Source: Alteromonas sp. C1M14 (GTDB taxonomy: Bacteria; Pseudomonadota; Gammaproteobacteria; Enterobacterales; Alteromonadaceae). Taken from it: a stretch of DNA of 64,000 nucleotides. The first letter of the stretch is position 1, and the number at the start of each line of letters is the position of its first letter. Shown piece after piece: positions 8,600 to 17,142 of the stretch. The notes beneath the pieces are model-generated. The model was not told where the DNA came from. It made no database searches and saw only the letters and a list, made by a program, of their open reading frames with translations. The stretch is taken from positions 599,171 to 663,170 of the forward strand of contig NZ_JAHKQF010000008.1 in NCBI RefSeq assembly GCF_018860965.1, given 5' to 3'. The translations under genes and the position numbers were made by a program.

Positions 8600-9209
8600 C
8601 TTTCAGTCGTTTGTAAGTCAGATCGCAGACACCCAGCTAGCAGAGTGGTGTGCTGTGATCTTGGCTTTAGCCTATGTTTGGCTGGCGGCAAAGCAAAACC
8701 GATGGTGCTGGTTGTGCGCATTTATTAGTACCGCTATCTATACCTGGCTATTTTGGCAGGTGACACTTCCGTTTCAGTCTGCCCTTAATTTGTATTACAT
8801 GGTCATGGCCGGTTACGGATATTACCAGTGGAACAAGAGCACCACCTCTCCGAGTGGCGTGCAGTCTTGGCGTTGGTGGTATCACCTTATTATCATTCCT
8901 CTGGCCTTGCTTCTTGGCTGGGGCTTGTCGTTATGGGCGGAAGGCCAATTTAATAGTGCGTATCTGCAACTTGATGCCTGTATACAGGTGCTTAGTGTAA
9001 TAACGACCTTTATGGTGGCCCATAAAGTGCTGCAAAATTGGTTGTACTGGTTTGTGATCAATCTTGCGTCGGCATACCTTTATGCCCAAAGCGGGCTCAC
9101 GCTGTCGGCCTGTTTGTTCCTAGGTTATGTGGGGTTTGCGGTATACGGCTATATTACTTGGCGACGACAATGGAGAGAGCAGGAAAATGACACCTACGCT
9201 TATCCTTGA
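8592..9209 (+). CDS. pnuT: PnuC-family inner-membrane transporter, probable thiamine permease PnuT
   Basis: A 205-residue, highly hydrophobic protein with about 7-8 membrane segments and the PnuC signatures SAIYTWLF-type (here STAIYTWLFWQV), LNLYYMVMAGYGYYQW and the W-x-R end (GYITWRRQW). PnuC proteins move vitamins by facilitated diffusion coupled to phosphorylation inside. Under a TPP riboswitch and next to a thiamine kinase, the PnuT (thiamine) subtype is the best reading. The ATG at 8592, overlapping the previous stop, is preferred to the TTG at 8562. Confidence 0.85.
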   Translation: MTDFQSFVSQIADTQLAEWCAVILALAYVWLAAKQNRWCWLCAFISTAIYTWLFWQVTLPFQSALNLYYMVMAGYGYYQWNKSTTSPSGVQSWRWWYHLIIIPLALLLGWGLSLWAEGQFNSAYLQLDACIQVLSVITTFMVAHKVLQNWLYWFVINLASAYLYAQSGLTLSACLFLGYVGFAVYGYITWRRQWREQENDTYAYP

Positions 9210-9960
9210 TGCACTGCGAAAGCCATTGGCGTTGTCTGCGTCGGCTAAATGTGTTCGTATTGGAGGGGGGAAGGTTAACCATGTTTTCAGACTCACCGAT
9301 GGCCAGCGGCAATTTGCAGTGAAGGACCTAGGCGAAGATGATTTTACCGGCATTGACCGAGCTGAGCAGTTACGGTTGCAACGACGGCTGGCTGAACAGG
9401 GGATTGCTCCTGCGCCTTGTTGGCTTAACGACGGGCAAACCTTGTGGGTAGAAAAATGGGTTGAAGGCATTGGCTCAGACTCACCTGCGTTGCCAGAACT
9501 ACCGGCATTGGCCCAAGCCCTTGCCACGGTTCATAAACAGAACGTGGATGCAAAACCCTTATGTTTGGCCAATCGTTGGCGGCATTATATTGCCAAAGCG
9601 CAGCTATCATGTCGGCACCCTCTGGTTAAGGAAGCCGAAGCCTTAATGGTTAAGCATAAGCTAAACGATAAAAATAATCCGCAATGGGTACTTTGCCACA
9701 ACGATTTGTCTTATGGACATTTGGTCGACCCGATACAGCCGATGATTGTTGACTGGGAGTATGCCGCCAGAGGGAATCGCTTTTTCGATGTGGTTGCCTG
9801 TGCTCAAATTAACGGATTAAATGGGTCACAATCGCAACAGTTGTGTGCGTTGTATGCAGATAAAGCGAACCTGCAATATGAGAATGTCGTGAATGGCTTC
9901 CATGAACAGGAGCCGGTGGTCACCCTAACGGCGGAGTTGTGGTACTTGGCGTCTCAATGA
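9187..9960 (+). CDS. Thiamine kinase-like phosphotransferase (APH/choline kinase fold)
   Basis: A 257-residue kinase starting at the ATG after AGGAAA; the GTG at 9127 would lie far inside pnuT. It overlaps pnuT by 23 bp. The catalytic loop CHNDLSYGHL (H-x-D) and the Mg-binding DWEYA are visible in the second half. The N-lobe has GGGKVNHVFRL and a VAD-like lysine in FAVKDL. Phosphorylating thiamine would trap what PnuT admits, giving thiamine monophosphate. The role rests on fold plus riboswitch operon; a phosphotransferase for another hydroxylated substrate is possible. Confidence 0.78.
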   Translation: MTPTLILDALRKPLALSASAKCVRIGGGKVNHVFRLTDGQRQFAVKDLGEDDFTGIDRAEQLRLQRRLAEQGIAPAPCWLNDGQTLWVEKWVEGIGSDSPALPELPALAQALATVHKQNVDAKPLCLANRWRHYIAKAQLSCRHPLVKEAEALMVKHKLNDKNNPQWVLCHNDLSYGHLVDPIQPMIVDWEYAARGNRFFDVVACAQINGLNGSQSQQLCALYADKANLQYENVVNGFHEQEPVVTLTAELWYLASQ

Positions 9961-9970
9961 CCTCATTGAG
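9953..9970 (+). terminator. Inverted repeat at the end of the thiamine operon
   Basis: CTCAATGA (9953-9960) and TCATTGAG (9963-9970) form an 8-bp stem that includes the stop codon. There is no T-run after it, so terminator function is uncertain. Confidence 0.35.
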
Positions 9971-10053
9971 GATAAAAAACAGGCTAAAACGAACGGTTTT
10001 TGTGCGTATTGTTTGAAAGCTAAGCAAAGAGATTGAAATGGCATTAAAAAGGC

Positions 10054-10081
10054 TTTACCTTTGAATTGTCATACGTATAAT
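10054..10081 (+). promoter_or_regulatory. Promoter of tRNA-Trp
   Basis: TTTACC (10054-10059), a 16-bp spacer and a perfect TATAAT (10076-10081), then a GC-rich stretch (GCGCGC) before the tRNA, as in stringently controlled stable-RNA promoters. Confidence 0.65.
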
Positions 10082-10093
10082 GCACAGCGCGCT

Positions 10094-10170
10094 AGGGGTG
10101 TAGTTCGAATTGGTAGAACAGCGGTCTCCAAAACCGATGGTTGGGGGTTCGAGTCCCTCCACCCCTGCCA
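10094..10170 (+). tRNA. tRNA-Trp (anticodon CCA)
   Basis: 77 nt with encoded CCA end. The acceptor stem AGGGGTG pairs with CACCCCT, the anticodon loop is CTCCAAA (CCA), the T loop is TTCGAGT, and the D stem GTTC pairs with GAAC. Positions 27-43 are a G-A mismatch in the anticodon stem, and the D loop is one base longer than in E. coli tRNA-Trp. Confidence 0.95.
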
Positions 10171-10222
10171 TTTCTCTCCTAGGTAAGTTATACTTTTCCT
10201 ATCTTTCTTTACGTGAAAAATC

Positions 10223-10702
10223 ATGGCACTAACCCTTACGGCTTATCAAATAGCAGTTCTCCAAGAAATGGATATTTGTGTTTGGACTTTGCAGTCTGAT
10301 AAGGACAAAGCACAGCCTGATTCTTCCCACTCATCGCCGAACAAAGCGATGCAAGAGAGTGCCGTCACTGCCAAGGAGCAAGATCCCATCGCTCAAATGC
10401 GAGCGGCTATCGGTACGAAGCCAACCGCTGCGCCGAAAGAAAAGCCACCGCATACCGATTCTTCCAAATCTGACCGTGTGACTGCCAGCACAACAATGCC
10501 GTTCAGCAAAGCTGAAATGGGCCGGTTAGCTTTAGATATCGACAGGGCTATTCATTTTCTTGCGCCTCAGGCCGAACCACAATGGGTGAAAGGAGAGCCG
10601 CTTACCGTGACGTCCACTTGTATTACATTCCCTCACAACGAGCCACAACTCAGTGGCGAGGAAAAAAAAGCGTTATGGCATCAACTATGTTCTGTATTTT
10701 AG
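10223..10702 (+). CDS. holD: DNA polymerase III psi subunit (HolD-like)
   Basis: A 159-residue protein lying directly before rimI, as holD does in many gammaproteobacteria. The start YQIAVLQEMDICVWTLQS resembles the HolD N-terminus (L-x-Q-L-G-I-x-x-W-x-L) that contacts the chi subunit. The end LSGEEKKALWHQLCSVF resembles the C-terminal A-A-L-W-x-Q-I-C helix. Between them, residues about 28-95 are a polar low-complexity stretch rich in S, K, P and A. HolD sequences are very divergent, so this rests on the two end motifs and synteny. Confidence 0.72.
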   Translation: MALTLTAYQIAVLQEMDICVWTLQSDKDKAQPDSSHSSPNKAMQESAVTAKEQDPIAQMRAAIGTKPTAAPKEKPPHTDSSKSDRVTASTTMPFSKAEMGRLALDIDRAIHFLAPQAEPQWVKGEPLTVTSTCITFPHNEPQLSGEEKKALWHQLCSVF

Positions 10703-10709
10703 GTCACAG

Positions 10710-11156
10710 ATGACAATGACGATCCGCCCTTTAGTCGATGCCGATTTAAATCATGTTTATGGCCTTCATCAGCAAGCCACTTTTCAGCCTTGGTCTTTCT
10801 CTACATTTGCCGATTGTTGTAAACCGCCTTATCAATGTTTGGTTGCCGTTCTGGATAGCCAGGTTGTTGGATACGGGATAATTTTGCATGTGGCTGGGGA
10901 AGTGACATTAATGGACATCGCCGTTGCCGCTGATCACCGTGGTAACGGCATTGGTAAATATCTGCTAAATGAGGTAATTGATACCTCAATAAAGTTAAAA
11001 GCGGATGAAATATGGCTTGAGGTGCGGGCAGGGAATCATGCCGCTATTGCCATGTATAGAAATGCCGATTTTAACGATATTGATATTCGCCGTGATTATT
11101 ATCCGTCAAAAAAAGGCCGTGAAGATGCCATCATGATGAGTAAACGGTTAGATTAG
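10710..11156 (+). CDS. rimI: Ribosomal protein S18 alanine N-acetyltransferase
   Basis: A 148-residue GNAT enzyme that acetylates the N-terminal alanine of S18. Family motifs are MTIRPLVDADLNHVYGLHQQA, the acetyl-CoA loop VAADHRGNGIGKYLL, and EVRAGNHAAIAMYRNADFNDIDIRRDYYP near the end. The ATG at 10710 follows AGGT after the holD stop; longer forms starting at 10653 would overlap holD. The spacing implies co-transcription with holD. Confidence 0.92.
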   Translation: MTMTIRPLVDADLNHVYGLHQQATFQPWSFSTFADCCKPPYQCLVAVLDSQVVGYGIILHVAGEVTLMDIAVAADHRGNGIGKYLLNEVIDTSIKLKADEIWLEVRAGNHAAIAMYRNADFNDIDIRRDYYPSKKGREDAIMMSKRLD

Positions 11157-11191
11157 TCTTTTCAAGCCAGTGACAAAAAGAGCGAACCACC

Positions 11192-12277
11192 ATGCCTTCT
11201 TTGCAAATACCCTCTGATATTGCCGCCCTCGTTGATTATGAAAAATATGCTAAGCAACACTTAAGCGAACAAGCTTGGGCATACATTTATGGTGGGTCTG
11301 CCGACGAAATAACCGCGCGGCAAAATGAGCAGGTATATGGTCAGATCAAAATACTCAATCGGGTACTAACGGATGTTTCCCAGGGACATACTCAAACCCA
11401 TTTATTAGGTGACACCTTTGCCCATCCCATTATTCTGGCTCCCGTGGCTTACCAAAAATTAGCTCACCAAGACGGGGAAGTGGCCTCAGCCATGGCCGCA
11501 GAAGCGCAGGGTGGGGCATTCGTGTTAAGCACCTTGTCGAGTACGTCGCTGGAAACGGTTGCTAAATCTGGGGCGGGTAAAAAGTGGTTTCAACTTTACT
11601 TTCAAAATAAAAGAGAACATACCCTGGATCTTGTTCGTCGAGCAGAAGAGGCAGGCTATCGTGGCTTAATGATCACGGTAGATGCGCCGATTAATGGGTT
11701 GCGAAATCGTGAACAGCGCGCGGGATTTACTTTGCCGCCAGGCGTCCGCGCGGAAAACTGTATCCATTACCAAGATAGTCAAAGCGTGGAGAAAGGGGCA
11801 AGCGCGGTGTTCCAAGGACTGATGACATCTGCGCCCACTTGGGATGATATTGAATGGATCAGTGGAGAAACTACTCTCCCGGTAATCATTAAAGGTATTA
11901 TTAACCCGTTAGATGCTCGCGAGGCTATGGATCGCAATGTGGCGGGGATCGTTGTGTCTAATCATGGGGGACGCACCTTAGATACGTTACCTTCCCCTAT
12001 CGACGTTTTACCGGCAATTCGTCAGGTGGTTGGGCCTGATTTTCCATTGTTAATAGACAGCGGTATCCGGCGTGGAACAGATATCTTCAAAGCGCTGGCG
12101 TTGGGAGCAAACGCCGTTATGATTGGACGGCCTATTTTCTACGGTTTGGCCACGGCTGGCGCTTTAGGCGTGGCCCACATCCTGCGACTATTGCGCGACG
12201 AATTAGAATTAACGATGGCGTTGTGTGGTTGCAGTGAATTGTCTGCTATTTCATCTCGCCATCTTTGGCACAAATAG
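11192..12277 (+). CDS. FMN-dependent alpha-hydroxy acid dehydrogenase/oxidase
   Basis: A 361-residue (beta/alpha)8 enzyme of the lactate/glycolate oxidase family that oxidises an L-2-hydroxy acid to a 2-oxo acid. Visible features: AWAYIYGGSADEITARQN near the start, LAPVAYQKL, WFQLYF, the ITVDAP segment, VIIKGI with the flavin lysine, and SNHGGRTLDTLP with the catalytic histidine near residue 256. LIDSGIRRGTDIFKALALGA follows and binds the FMN phosphate. No membrane anchor of the LldD type is evident. It stands alone after rimI; the exact substrate is not readable. Confidence 0.88.
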   Translation: MPSLQIPSDIAALVDYEKYAKQHLSEQAWAYIYGGSADEITARQNEQVYGQIKILNRVLTDVSQGHTQTHLLGDTFAHPIILAPVAYQKLAHQDGEVASAMAAEAQGGAFVLSTLSSTSLETVAKSGAGKKWFQLYFQNKREHTLDLVRRAEEAGYRGLMITVDAPINGLRNREQRAGFTLPPGVRAENCIHYQDSQSVEKGASAVFQGLMTSAPTWDDIEWISGETTLPVIIKGIINPLDAREAMDRNVAGIVVSNHGGRTLDTLPSPIDVLPAIRQVVGPDFPLLIDSGIRRGTDIFKALALGANAVMIGRPIFYGLATAGALGVAHILRLLRDELELTMALCGCSELSAISSRHLWHK

Positions 12278-12284
12278 CGATGGC

Positions 12285-12965
12285 TTAGGTTTCTGACCAT
12301 TGTCGCAATAAGTTGTGGTATACCCCTGCTAGACGGACCAACTCAGGATGATCGGGAGTCTCTATTGTGAGGGCCTGGATGCTTTTGTCTAAATCATAAA
12401 GAATACGTCGTTGTTCATCGCTTCTTATCAGGCTTTGTAACCAGAAAAAAGACGCGAGTCTACGACCGCGGGTGACCGGTGTTACTTTGTGTAAGCTGGT
12501 AGAGGGGTACAACACCATATCTCCAGCTGCAAACTTTACCCGTTGTTCTCCATAGGTATCCTGAATAACCAGTTCACCGCCGTCATAGTCTTCAGGTTCA
12601 GAGAAAAACAACGTCATTGAGACATCAGTTCTGATTTTTGCTGGTGTGCCGGCTACCCGGCGTATGGTGTTATCAACATGATAGTTAAATTCGCCACCGC
12701 CCTGATAACAGTTAAACATAGGCGGGTAAATTTTATTTGGCAATGCCGCCGCTAACACGGCTTGTGATTGGCCTAGACGGGCAAGAATAAATTCTCTAAG
12801 TTGTTTACCTACCTCTGAATTTTCAGGTAATTGCAAGTTTCGTTTGGCCTTAACCGCCTGATGACCTGCGGTGACAGAACCATCTACCCATTCGGCAGAT
12901 TCCAACATGGCAACGGCTTCTGCAACCTGCTCTTTAGTAAAAAAATTCTCTATTCTAACTAACAT
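12285..12965 (-). CDS. piuC: PiuC/YbiX-type Fe(II)/2-oxoglutarate dioxygenase
   Basis: A 226-residue PKHD-type hydroxylase, the same length as E. coli YbiX. The double-stranded beta helix carries the iron facial triad in YHVDNTIRR (H-x-D) and the later HKVTPV histidine, with R-x-S-like RRLASFFW for 2-oxoglutarate. The substrate is unknown, but the family is regularly next to catecholate siderophore receptors, as here, where it follows the receptor gene on the same strand. A role in iron acquisition is inferred from that pairing. Confidence 0.9.
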   Translation of the reverse strand: MLVRIENFFTKEQVAEAVAMLESAEWVDGSVTAGHQAVKAKRNLQLPENSEVGKQLREFILARLGQSQAVLAAALPNKIYPPMFNCYQGGGEFNYHVDNTIRRVAGTPAKIRTDVSMTLFFSEPEDYDGGELVIQDTYGEQRVKFAAGDMVLYPSTSLHKVTPVTRGRRLASFFWLQSLIRSDEQRRILYDLDKSIQALTIETPDHPELVRLAGVYHNLLRQWSET

Positions 12966-12982
12966 AATTTACGTGTAACTGC

Positions 12983-13012
12983 TTATAAAAATAAGCCGGG
13001 CTGGGCCCGGCT
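12983..13012 (-). terminator. Terminator between the siderophore receptor and piuC
   Basis: AGCCGGG (12994-13000) and CCCGGCT (13006-13012) form a GC-rich stem; on the minus strand it is followed by TTATTTTTAT. It would end or attenuate receptor transcripts before piuC. Confidence 0.75.
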
Positions 13013-13025
13013 AAGTACTTATTAT

Positions 13026-15272
13026 TTAAAAGCTATAGCTGGCGTATAACGCATAGCTTCTTGGGTCGCCAGGTCTGAAGTGACCTTTCGCACTATAGTC
13101 AGTAACGTACTCTTCATCGAACAAATTGTCGATATTAACTTGTACTTTAAGGGCAGGGGTTACTTGGTACGAAGCCATGACCGAGGCGGTGGTATAAGCA
13201 TCAACGGTGAAATAGGCCCGTTGTTGACGCCAGTATGTTTCACCGGAATTGTAATAAAGGCCACCACCAATATTGAGTTTGTCGTCCATGGCGGCGTAAG
13301 ATAACCATACAGTAGCCGTGTCATCTGGCGCTGCCTGTAATCCGTTGCCTATTTCATCGGGATCAAGACCTTGGGTGATTTCGGTATCAAGCTTGGCGTA
13401 GTTCGCCGATATGGATAGGTTATCGGTTAGTTTACCGACTAACCCAATTTCAAAACCGGTGGACTCTTGTTCTCCACTAAGATAGTAAAAAGTGGAAGAA
13501 TTACCATCCTCATCCGTGATTTTTTCAGAATCTTCCACATCTTTGGTGGTTTTAAATATCGCAGCACTTAAAAGTAGGTCGCCACCATAGAGTTCCCATT
13601 TTGTCCCGAGTTCCATGGTTTCTGCTTCTTGAGGATCTAGCGCATTGCTATCAGCACTTGTGGACAAGGCCAAGCTAGTTCCAGGAGGTTCTTCAGAATT
13701 GCCATAACTAATATAAATACTGCCATTGTCGGTGGGCATATAACTGAATGCGGCCCCATAAGAGAAGAAGGTCGCATCGGCATTTAATCCGGTGTTACAG
13801 CCACTGCTGTTGCATGCATCGCCGTCGATTTCAAAGTCATCGTATCTGGCATTAACATCCAATTGGTACTGCTCACCGATACGGATGCTATCGAAAGCAT
13901 AGATCGCAAACGTGCTGGCATCACCGACGTCATTTTCGCCGGTGCGCACTACACTGCCAGAAACGCCAATATTGTGTAATGGGTTGGTGGGATCCATATA
14001 GGGAGTGTCAACGGCTACACCATCCACTGTATAGGTGTAGTTTGAATCTAAATCGTAAGAGGTTAACTCTTCTTTTGCATATTCCGCCCCGATAACAAGG
14101 TTGTGGGCAACATTGTCGTGTTCAAAAGTAAATAAACCATCGAATTGGGTAACGAACAAATCGTTTTCTTCATCAAGAGACTGAAGGCGACTGGCGTCAA
14201 GTAAACCGGCGGCATCATCTGAGCCCCACCAAGGTCGTCCGATGACAGATTTTTTATCGTTAGACCCAATACGAGTTTGGCTTCGTAGGCTTAGATTGTC
14301 ATTGACTTTGTGGTTAACCAATAACGTAAACATACTGGTTTCAATGTCTTCGTAATCACGGCCGTCAACACTGTAATACTCACTCCAATAGGCCGAATCG
14401 ATGGGCCCTTCGGGTAAACCGGTGGCCTCACTGGCACTTTCGGTTACATAAGGTAGCCCAAGGATAGGGGTATTATCTTGGTCCATGTAAAAAACATCGA
14501 AGGTAACATCAGTATCTTGGCTTACCTGATAGAAAAATGACCCTGCAATACCTAAGGTTTCATAATTTTCTGAGCCATTGTCAAACACATCACCGCCGTC
14601 TGAATAGACAATGTTAAACCGGGCTGCGCTATTATCCGAAAGCTGCTTATTAACGTCGGCAGTAATTCGCGCCGTATCGAAATTGTCGTAACGGCCAGTA
14701 GCAGACCCAAAGTCAGCCAACACGGCGCGTTTGCTGCTAAGGTTTAGCGAGCCACCACCGTTGGTTCTGCCATCAATGCTTCCACTGGCTCCTTTGATGA
14801 CCTCAACCTGTTCGTAGTTGAACATATCACGGCTATACCCACCAATATCGCGGATACCGTCTATATAAATATTTGATGTGGCATCAAACCCTCGAATGCT
14901 AACACTATCGCTGGCTGAGATAACGCCGCCACCACCTTCACCGCCACCAAAAGTGGAAACGCCTGCTACGTTTCGTAGGGCATCATTGAGGCTGGTAATA
15001 CCTTGATCTTCAAGCATGGTTGCTGGAATGACGGTGATAGTTCTTGGTGTATCGGCAATCGGTTGAGTCAGTTTTATTGAGGATGATTCGTCAACTTTAT
15101 AGGTTTTTTCGACATCGGCTTGGGCTTTTGTCGTAGCCAGTTCGTTCTGTGTTTCGGATGCTTGATAAGGTTCTGCTAAGTCTGCAGCAATACCTGTCAT
15201 AGGTAGTGCTGTGGATACAGTGAGTGCGAGGGCGCTGGTAGAAAAAGATGCGCCAATGGTTTTCTTTTGCAT
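13026..15272 (-). CDS. TonB-dependent siderophore receptor (Fiu-like)
   Basis: A 748-residue outer-membrane receptor for ferric siderophores, probably of catecholate type by its pairing with piuC. It has a signal peptide of about 29 residues ending AGIAA, an N-terminal TonB region, and a plug with TPRTITVIPATMLEDQGI, SVSIRGFDATSNIYIDGIRD and VEVIKGASGSIDGRTNGGG. The 22-strand barrel ends in the signature YALYASYSF. Length is like E. coli Fiu (760). A Fur-like sequence precedes it. Confidence 0.92.
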   Translation of the reverse strand: MQKKTIGASFSTSALALTVSTALPMTGIAADLAEPYQASETQNELATTKAQADVEKTYKVDESSSIKLTQPIADTPRTITVIPATMLEDQGITSLNDALRNVAGVSTFGGGEGGGGVISASDSVSIRGFDATSNIYIDGIRDIGGYSRDMFNYEQVEVIKGASGSIDGRTNGGGSLNLSSKRAVLADFGSATGRYDNFDTARITADVNKQLSDNSAARFNIVYSDGGDVFDNGSENYETLGIAGSFFYQVSQDTDVTFDVFYMDQDNTPILGLPYVTESASEATGLPEGPIDSAYWSEYYSVDGRDYEDIETSMFTLLVNHKVNDNLSLRSQTRIGSNDKKSVIGRPWWGSDDAAGLLDASRLQSLDEENDLFVTQFDGLFTFEHDNVAHNLVIGAEYAKEELTSYDLDSNYTYTVDGVAVDTPYMDPTNPLHNIGVSGSVVRTGENDVGDASTFAIYAFDSIRIGEQYQLDVNARYDDFEIDGDACNSSGCNTGLNADATFFSYGAAFSYMPTDNGSIYISYGNSEEPPGTSLALSTSADSNALDPQEAETMELGTKWELYGGDLLLSAAIFKTTKDVEDSEKITDEDGNSSTFYYLSGEQESTGFEIGLVGKLTDNLSISANYAKLDTEITQGLDPDEIGNGLQAAPDDTATVWLSYAAMDDKLNIGGGLYYNSGETYWRQQRAYFTVDAYTTASVMASYQVTPALKVQVNIDNLFDEEYVTDYSAKGHFRPGDPRSYALYASYSF

Positions 15273-15338
15273 TCTTAGTGTTTCCTTGATGATGTGTGTG
15301 TCAAAACTGCTATGGAGATAGCGGAGGGTGACAATATA

Positions 15339-15370
15339 AATGAAAATAATCTAAATGCAAATAATTCTTG
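15339..15370 (-). promoter_or_regulatory. Possible Fur operator of the siderophore receptor
   Basis: The AT-rich run around TGAAAATAATCTAAATGC and the following AAATAATTC contains several degenerate GATAAT hexamers about 70 bp before the receptor start. The match to the 19-bp Fur box is loose. Confidence 0.4.
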
Positions 15371-15715
15371 TTTAAGTTAAGTTTTAGGCTTTCTAAAGAA
15401 ATAATAAATAGACTGGATTTTGTCGTGGTTGATTAAATCTAAACCGCTAGGTCATCACGTAGGGCGCTATAAGAACGGCATGTTAGGAAAAAAGGGCAGG
15501 GCCCTGCGTCGATGATGGCAAAAATAGCGTTTACTTTTTAACTGAGTGTTGTATTTTTGGGCTAAACCTATGTGCCTGTGAGTGACGGTTATGCCGAGGG
15601 TGATACCTTGTTTTATTGGAGCTGTTTATGACAACTTGCCACTTTTCTGCCCTTCATCTTTTAAGGGCAATACACAACTTGCTAAGCCAAATGCCTAGCT
15701 TCGGATGTAAATAGC
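15371..15715. other. Intergenic region without recognised features
   Basis: Non-coding stretch between the divergent receptor and dehydrogenase genes. No RNA motif, strong hairpin or open frame that I can support; it must hold the dehydrogenase promoter. Confidence 0.5.
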
Positions 15716-16648
15716 ATGATTCCGTTTATTAGCCGATCGCCACAAGCAGAGCAGCAACATTGGGTACAAGCATTGTCTGATGCTATGCCACAAGAGCGTG
15801 TGGTTTTATTCGATAAATTAAATGACGGGCAAAAACGCCTGTGCGATGTTGCCATTGTTGCGGATCCAGACACTAGGGTCTTGCAGACCTTGCCAAATTT
15901 GGAATGGGTACACAGTGTGTGGGCCGGTGTGGAGGGGGTGATACAGGAACTGGCCGATCCTTCCTTTTCCATTGTGCGTTTGGTTGATCCAGAATTAACC
16001 CATACTATGTCAGAGGCCGTCTTGGCATGGAGTTTATTTTTGCACCGTGAAATGTATGCGTATCAGCATCAGCAAGCAGAACAGCGGTGGGTACAGCGGC
16101 CGATGGTACGGGCGCGCCAGCGTCGTATCGGTATACTTGGATTAGGGCAATTAGGTAAGGCCAGCGCGCAACGATTGAGAGATAACGGGTTTGATGTTTA
16201 TGGCTGGAGCCGAAATGCTAAAAACTTACAAGGAATAACCTGCTTACAGGGGCAAAATGGGCTGCAGAAGTTATTACAACACAGTGATATTCTGGTGTGT
16301 TTATTGCCTTTAACGGCGCAAACCCGTGGCCTTCTAAATGCCCGTACCCTTGCTTGGTTGCCGCAAAATTCAACCATCATTAATTTTGGCCGAGGGCCGA
16401 TAATCGATGACACCAGCTTATTGAAAGCCCTTGATGATCACCTAGCCTACGCGGTGCTTGATGTGTTTGAGCAAGAGCCGCTGCCTAGGCATCATCCATA
16501 TTGGCAACACCCTAAAGTCAGTGTATTGCCTCACATATCGGCGCCTACCCACCCATGTAGTGCCAGTCAAATCGTGGCTGAGAATATTCGACGTTATCGT
16601 CGGACTGGTCAGTTACCTGAAACGGTAGATACGGGCAGGGGATATTAG
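15716..16648 (+). CDS. D-isomer-specific 2-hydroxyacid dehydrogenase (GhrA-like)
   Basis: 310 residues, the size of glyoxylate/hydroxypyruvate reductase A (312). The NAD(P) motif GILGLGQLGKASAQRL lies near residue 140. The catalytic set is complete: the arginine in INFGRGPIIDD, the glutamate in DVFEQEPLP and the histidine in LPHISAPTH. It reduces glyoxylate, hydroxypyruvate or related 2-oxo acids. W-x-R after the nucleotide strand (YGWSRNAK) suggests NADPH preference, by analogy. Alone on its strand here. Confidence 0.88.
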   Translation: MIPFISRSPQAEQQHWVQALSDAMPQERVVLFDKLNDGQKRLCDVAIVADPDTRVLQTLPNLEWVHSVWAGVEGVIQELADPSFSIVRLVDPELTHTMSEAVLAWSLFLHREMYAYQHQQAEQRWVQRPMVRARQRRIGILGLGQLGKASAQRLRDNGFDVYGWSRNAKNLQGITCLQGQNGLQKLLQHSDILVCLLPLTAQTRGLLNARTLAWLPQNSTIINFGRGPIIDDTSLLKALDDHLAYAVLDVFEQEPLPRHHPYWQHPKVSVLPHISAPTHPCSASQIVAENIRRYRRTGQLPETVDTGRGY

Positions 16649-16711
16649 TATGTGAAAGCACAATGGGTGTGCGTAGGAAATATGGATGGCAGGAATTAAT
16701 GCTGTGCCATG

Positions 16712-16966
16712 CTAGCAATCGTCATTCGCATTTTGATCTTTGTCTTGTTGCTGATCTAATGTGCCGGTGTTGTCAGGGGATGACGGCGCCTCATTTGTAT
16801 CGTCGCTAACCTCTGTAATGGAGGTATCAGCTAATGGCGGTATTACAGAAAAAGTATCCTCACTGCTTTGTCCGCCGCCACAGGCAACCAAGGTGATACT
16901 GATACCGGCACTTAAGGCCAGAATAATGGCACGATTTAAGGTTTTATTAGGTGTCAACGAACTCAT
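16712..16966 (-). CDS. Small hypothetical lipoprotein
   Basis: 84 residues with an N-terminal signal and lipobox LVAC, so the mature protein starts at the cysteine followed by GGGQSS, giving about 55 residues. The rest is polar and acidic (S, D, T, P, N, Q) with no hydrophobic core and a terminal cysteine. It resembles a disordered lipid-anchored tail. No family is recognised. The lipobox makes it likely to be real despite its size. Confidence 0.6.
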   Translation of the reverse strand: MSSLTPNKTLNRAIILALSAGISITLVACGGGQSSEDTFSVIPPLADTSITEVSDDTNEAPSSPDNTGTLDQQQDKDQNANDDC

Positions 16967-17142
16967 CCATTTTTGTGTTTACCCAAAAGTAGTCATAGCT
17001 TGAGCTTTGTTGGTTAAGTTCGCAATAGGTCAGTTGCACACATTAGGTATTATCGTGTGCAACTAGGTATATTTTATCCATCGCGGTTACTCAATGGGAG
17101 CTATCTGACTAACTGATAAAACAACCCATGAAGCCTGGCGGA

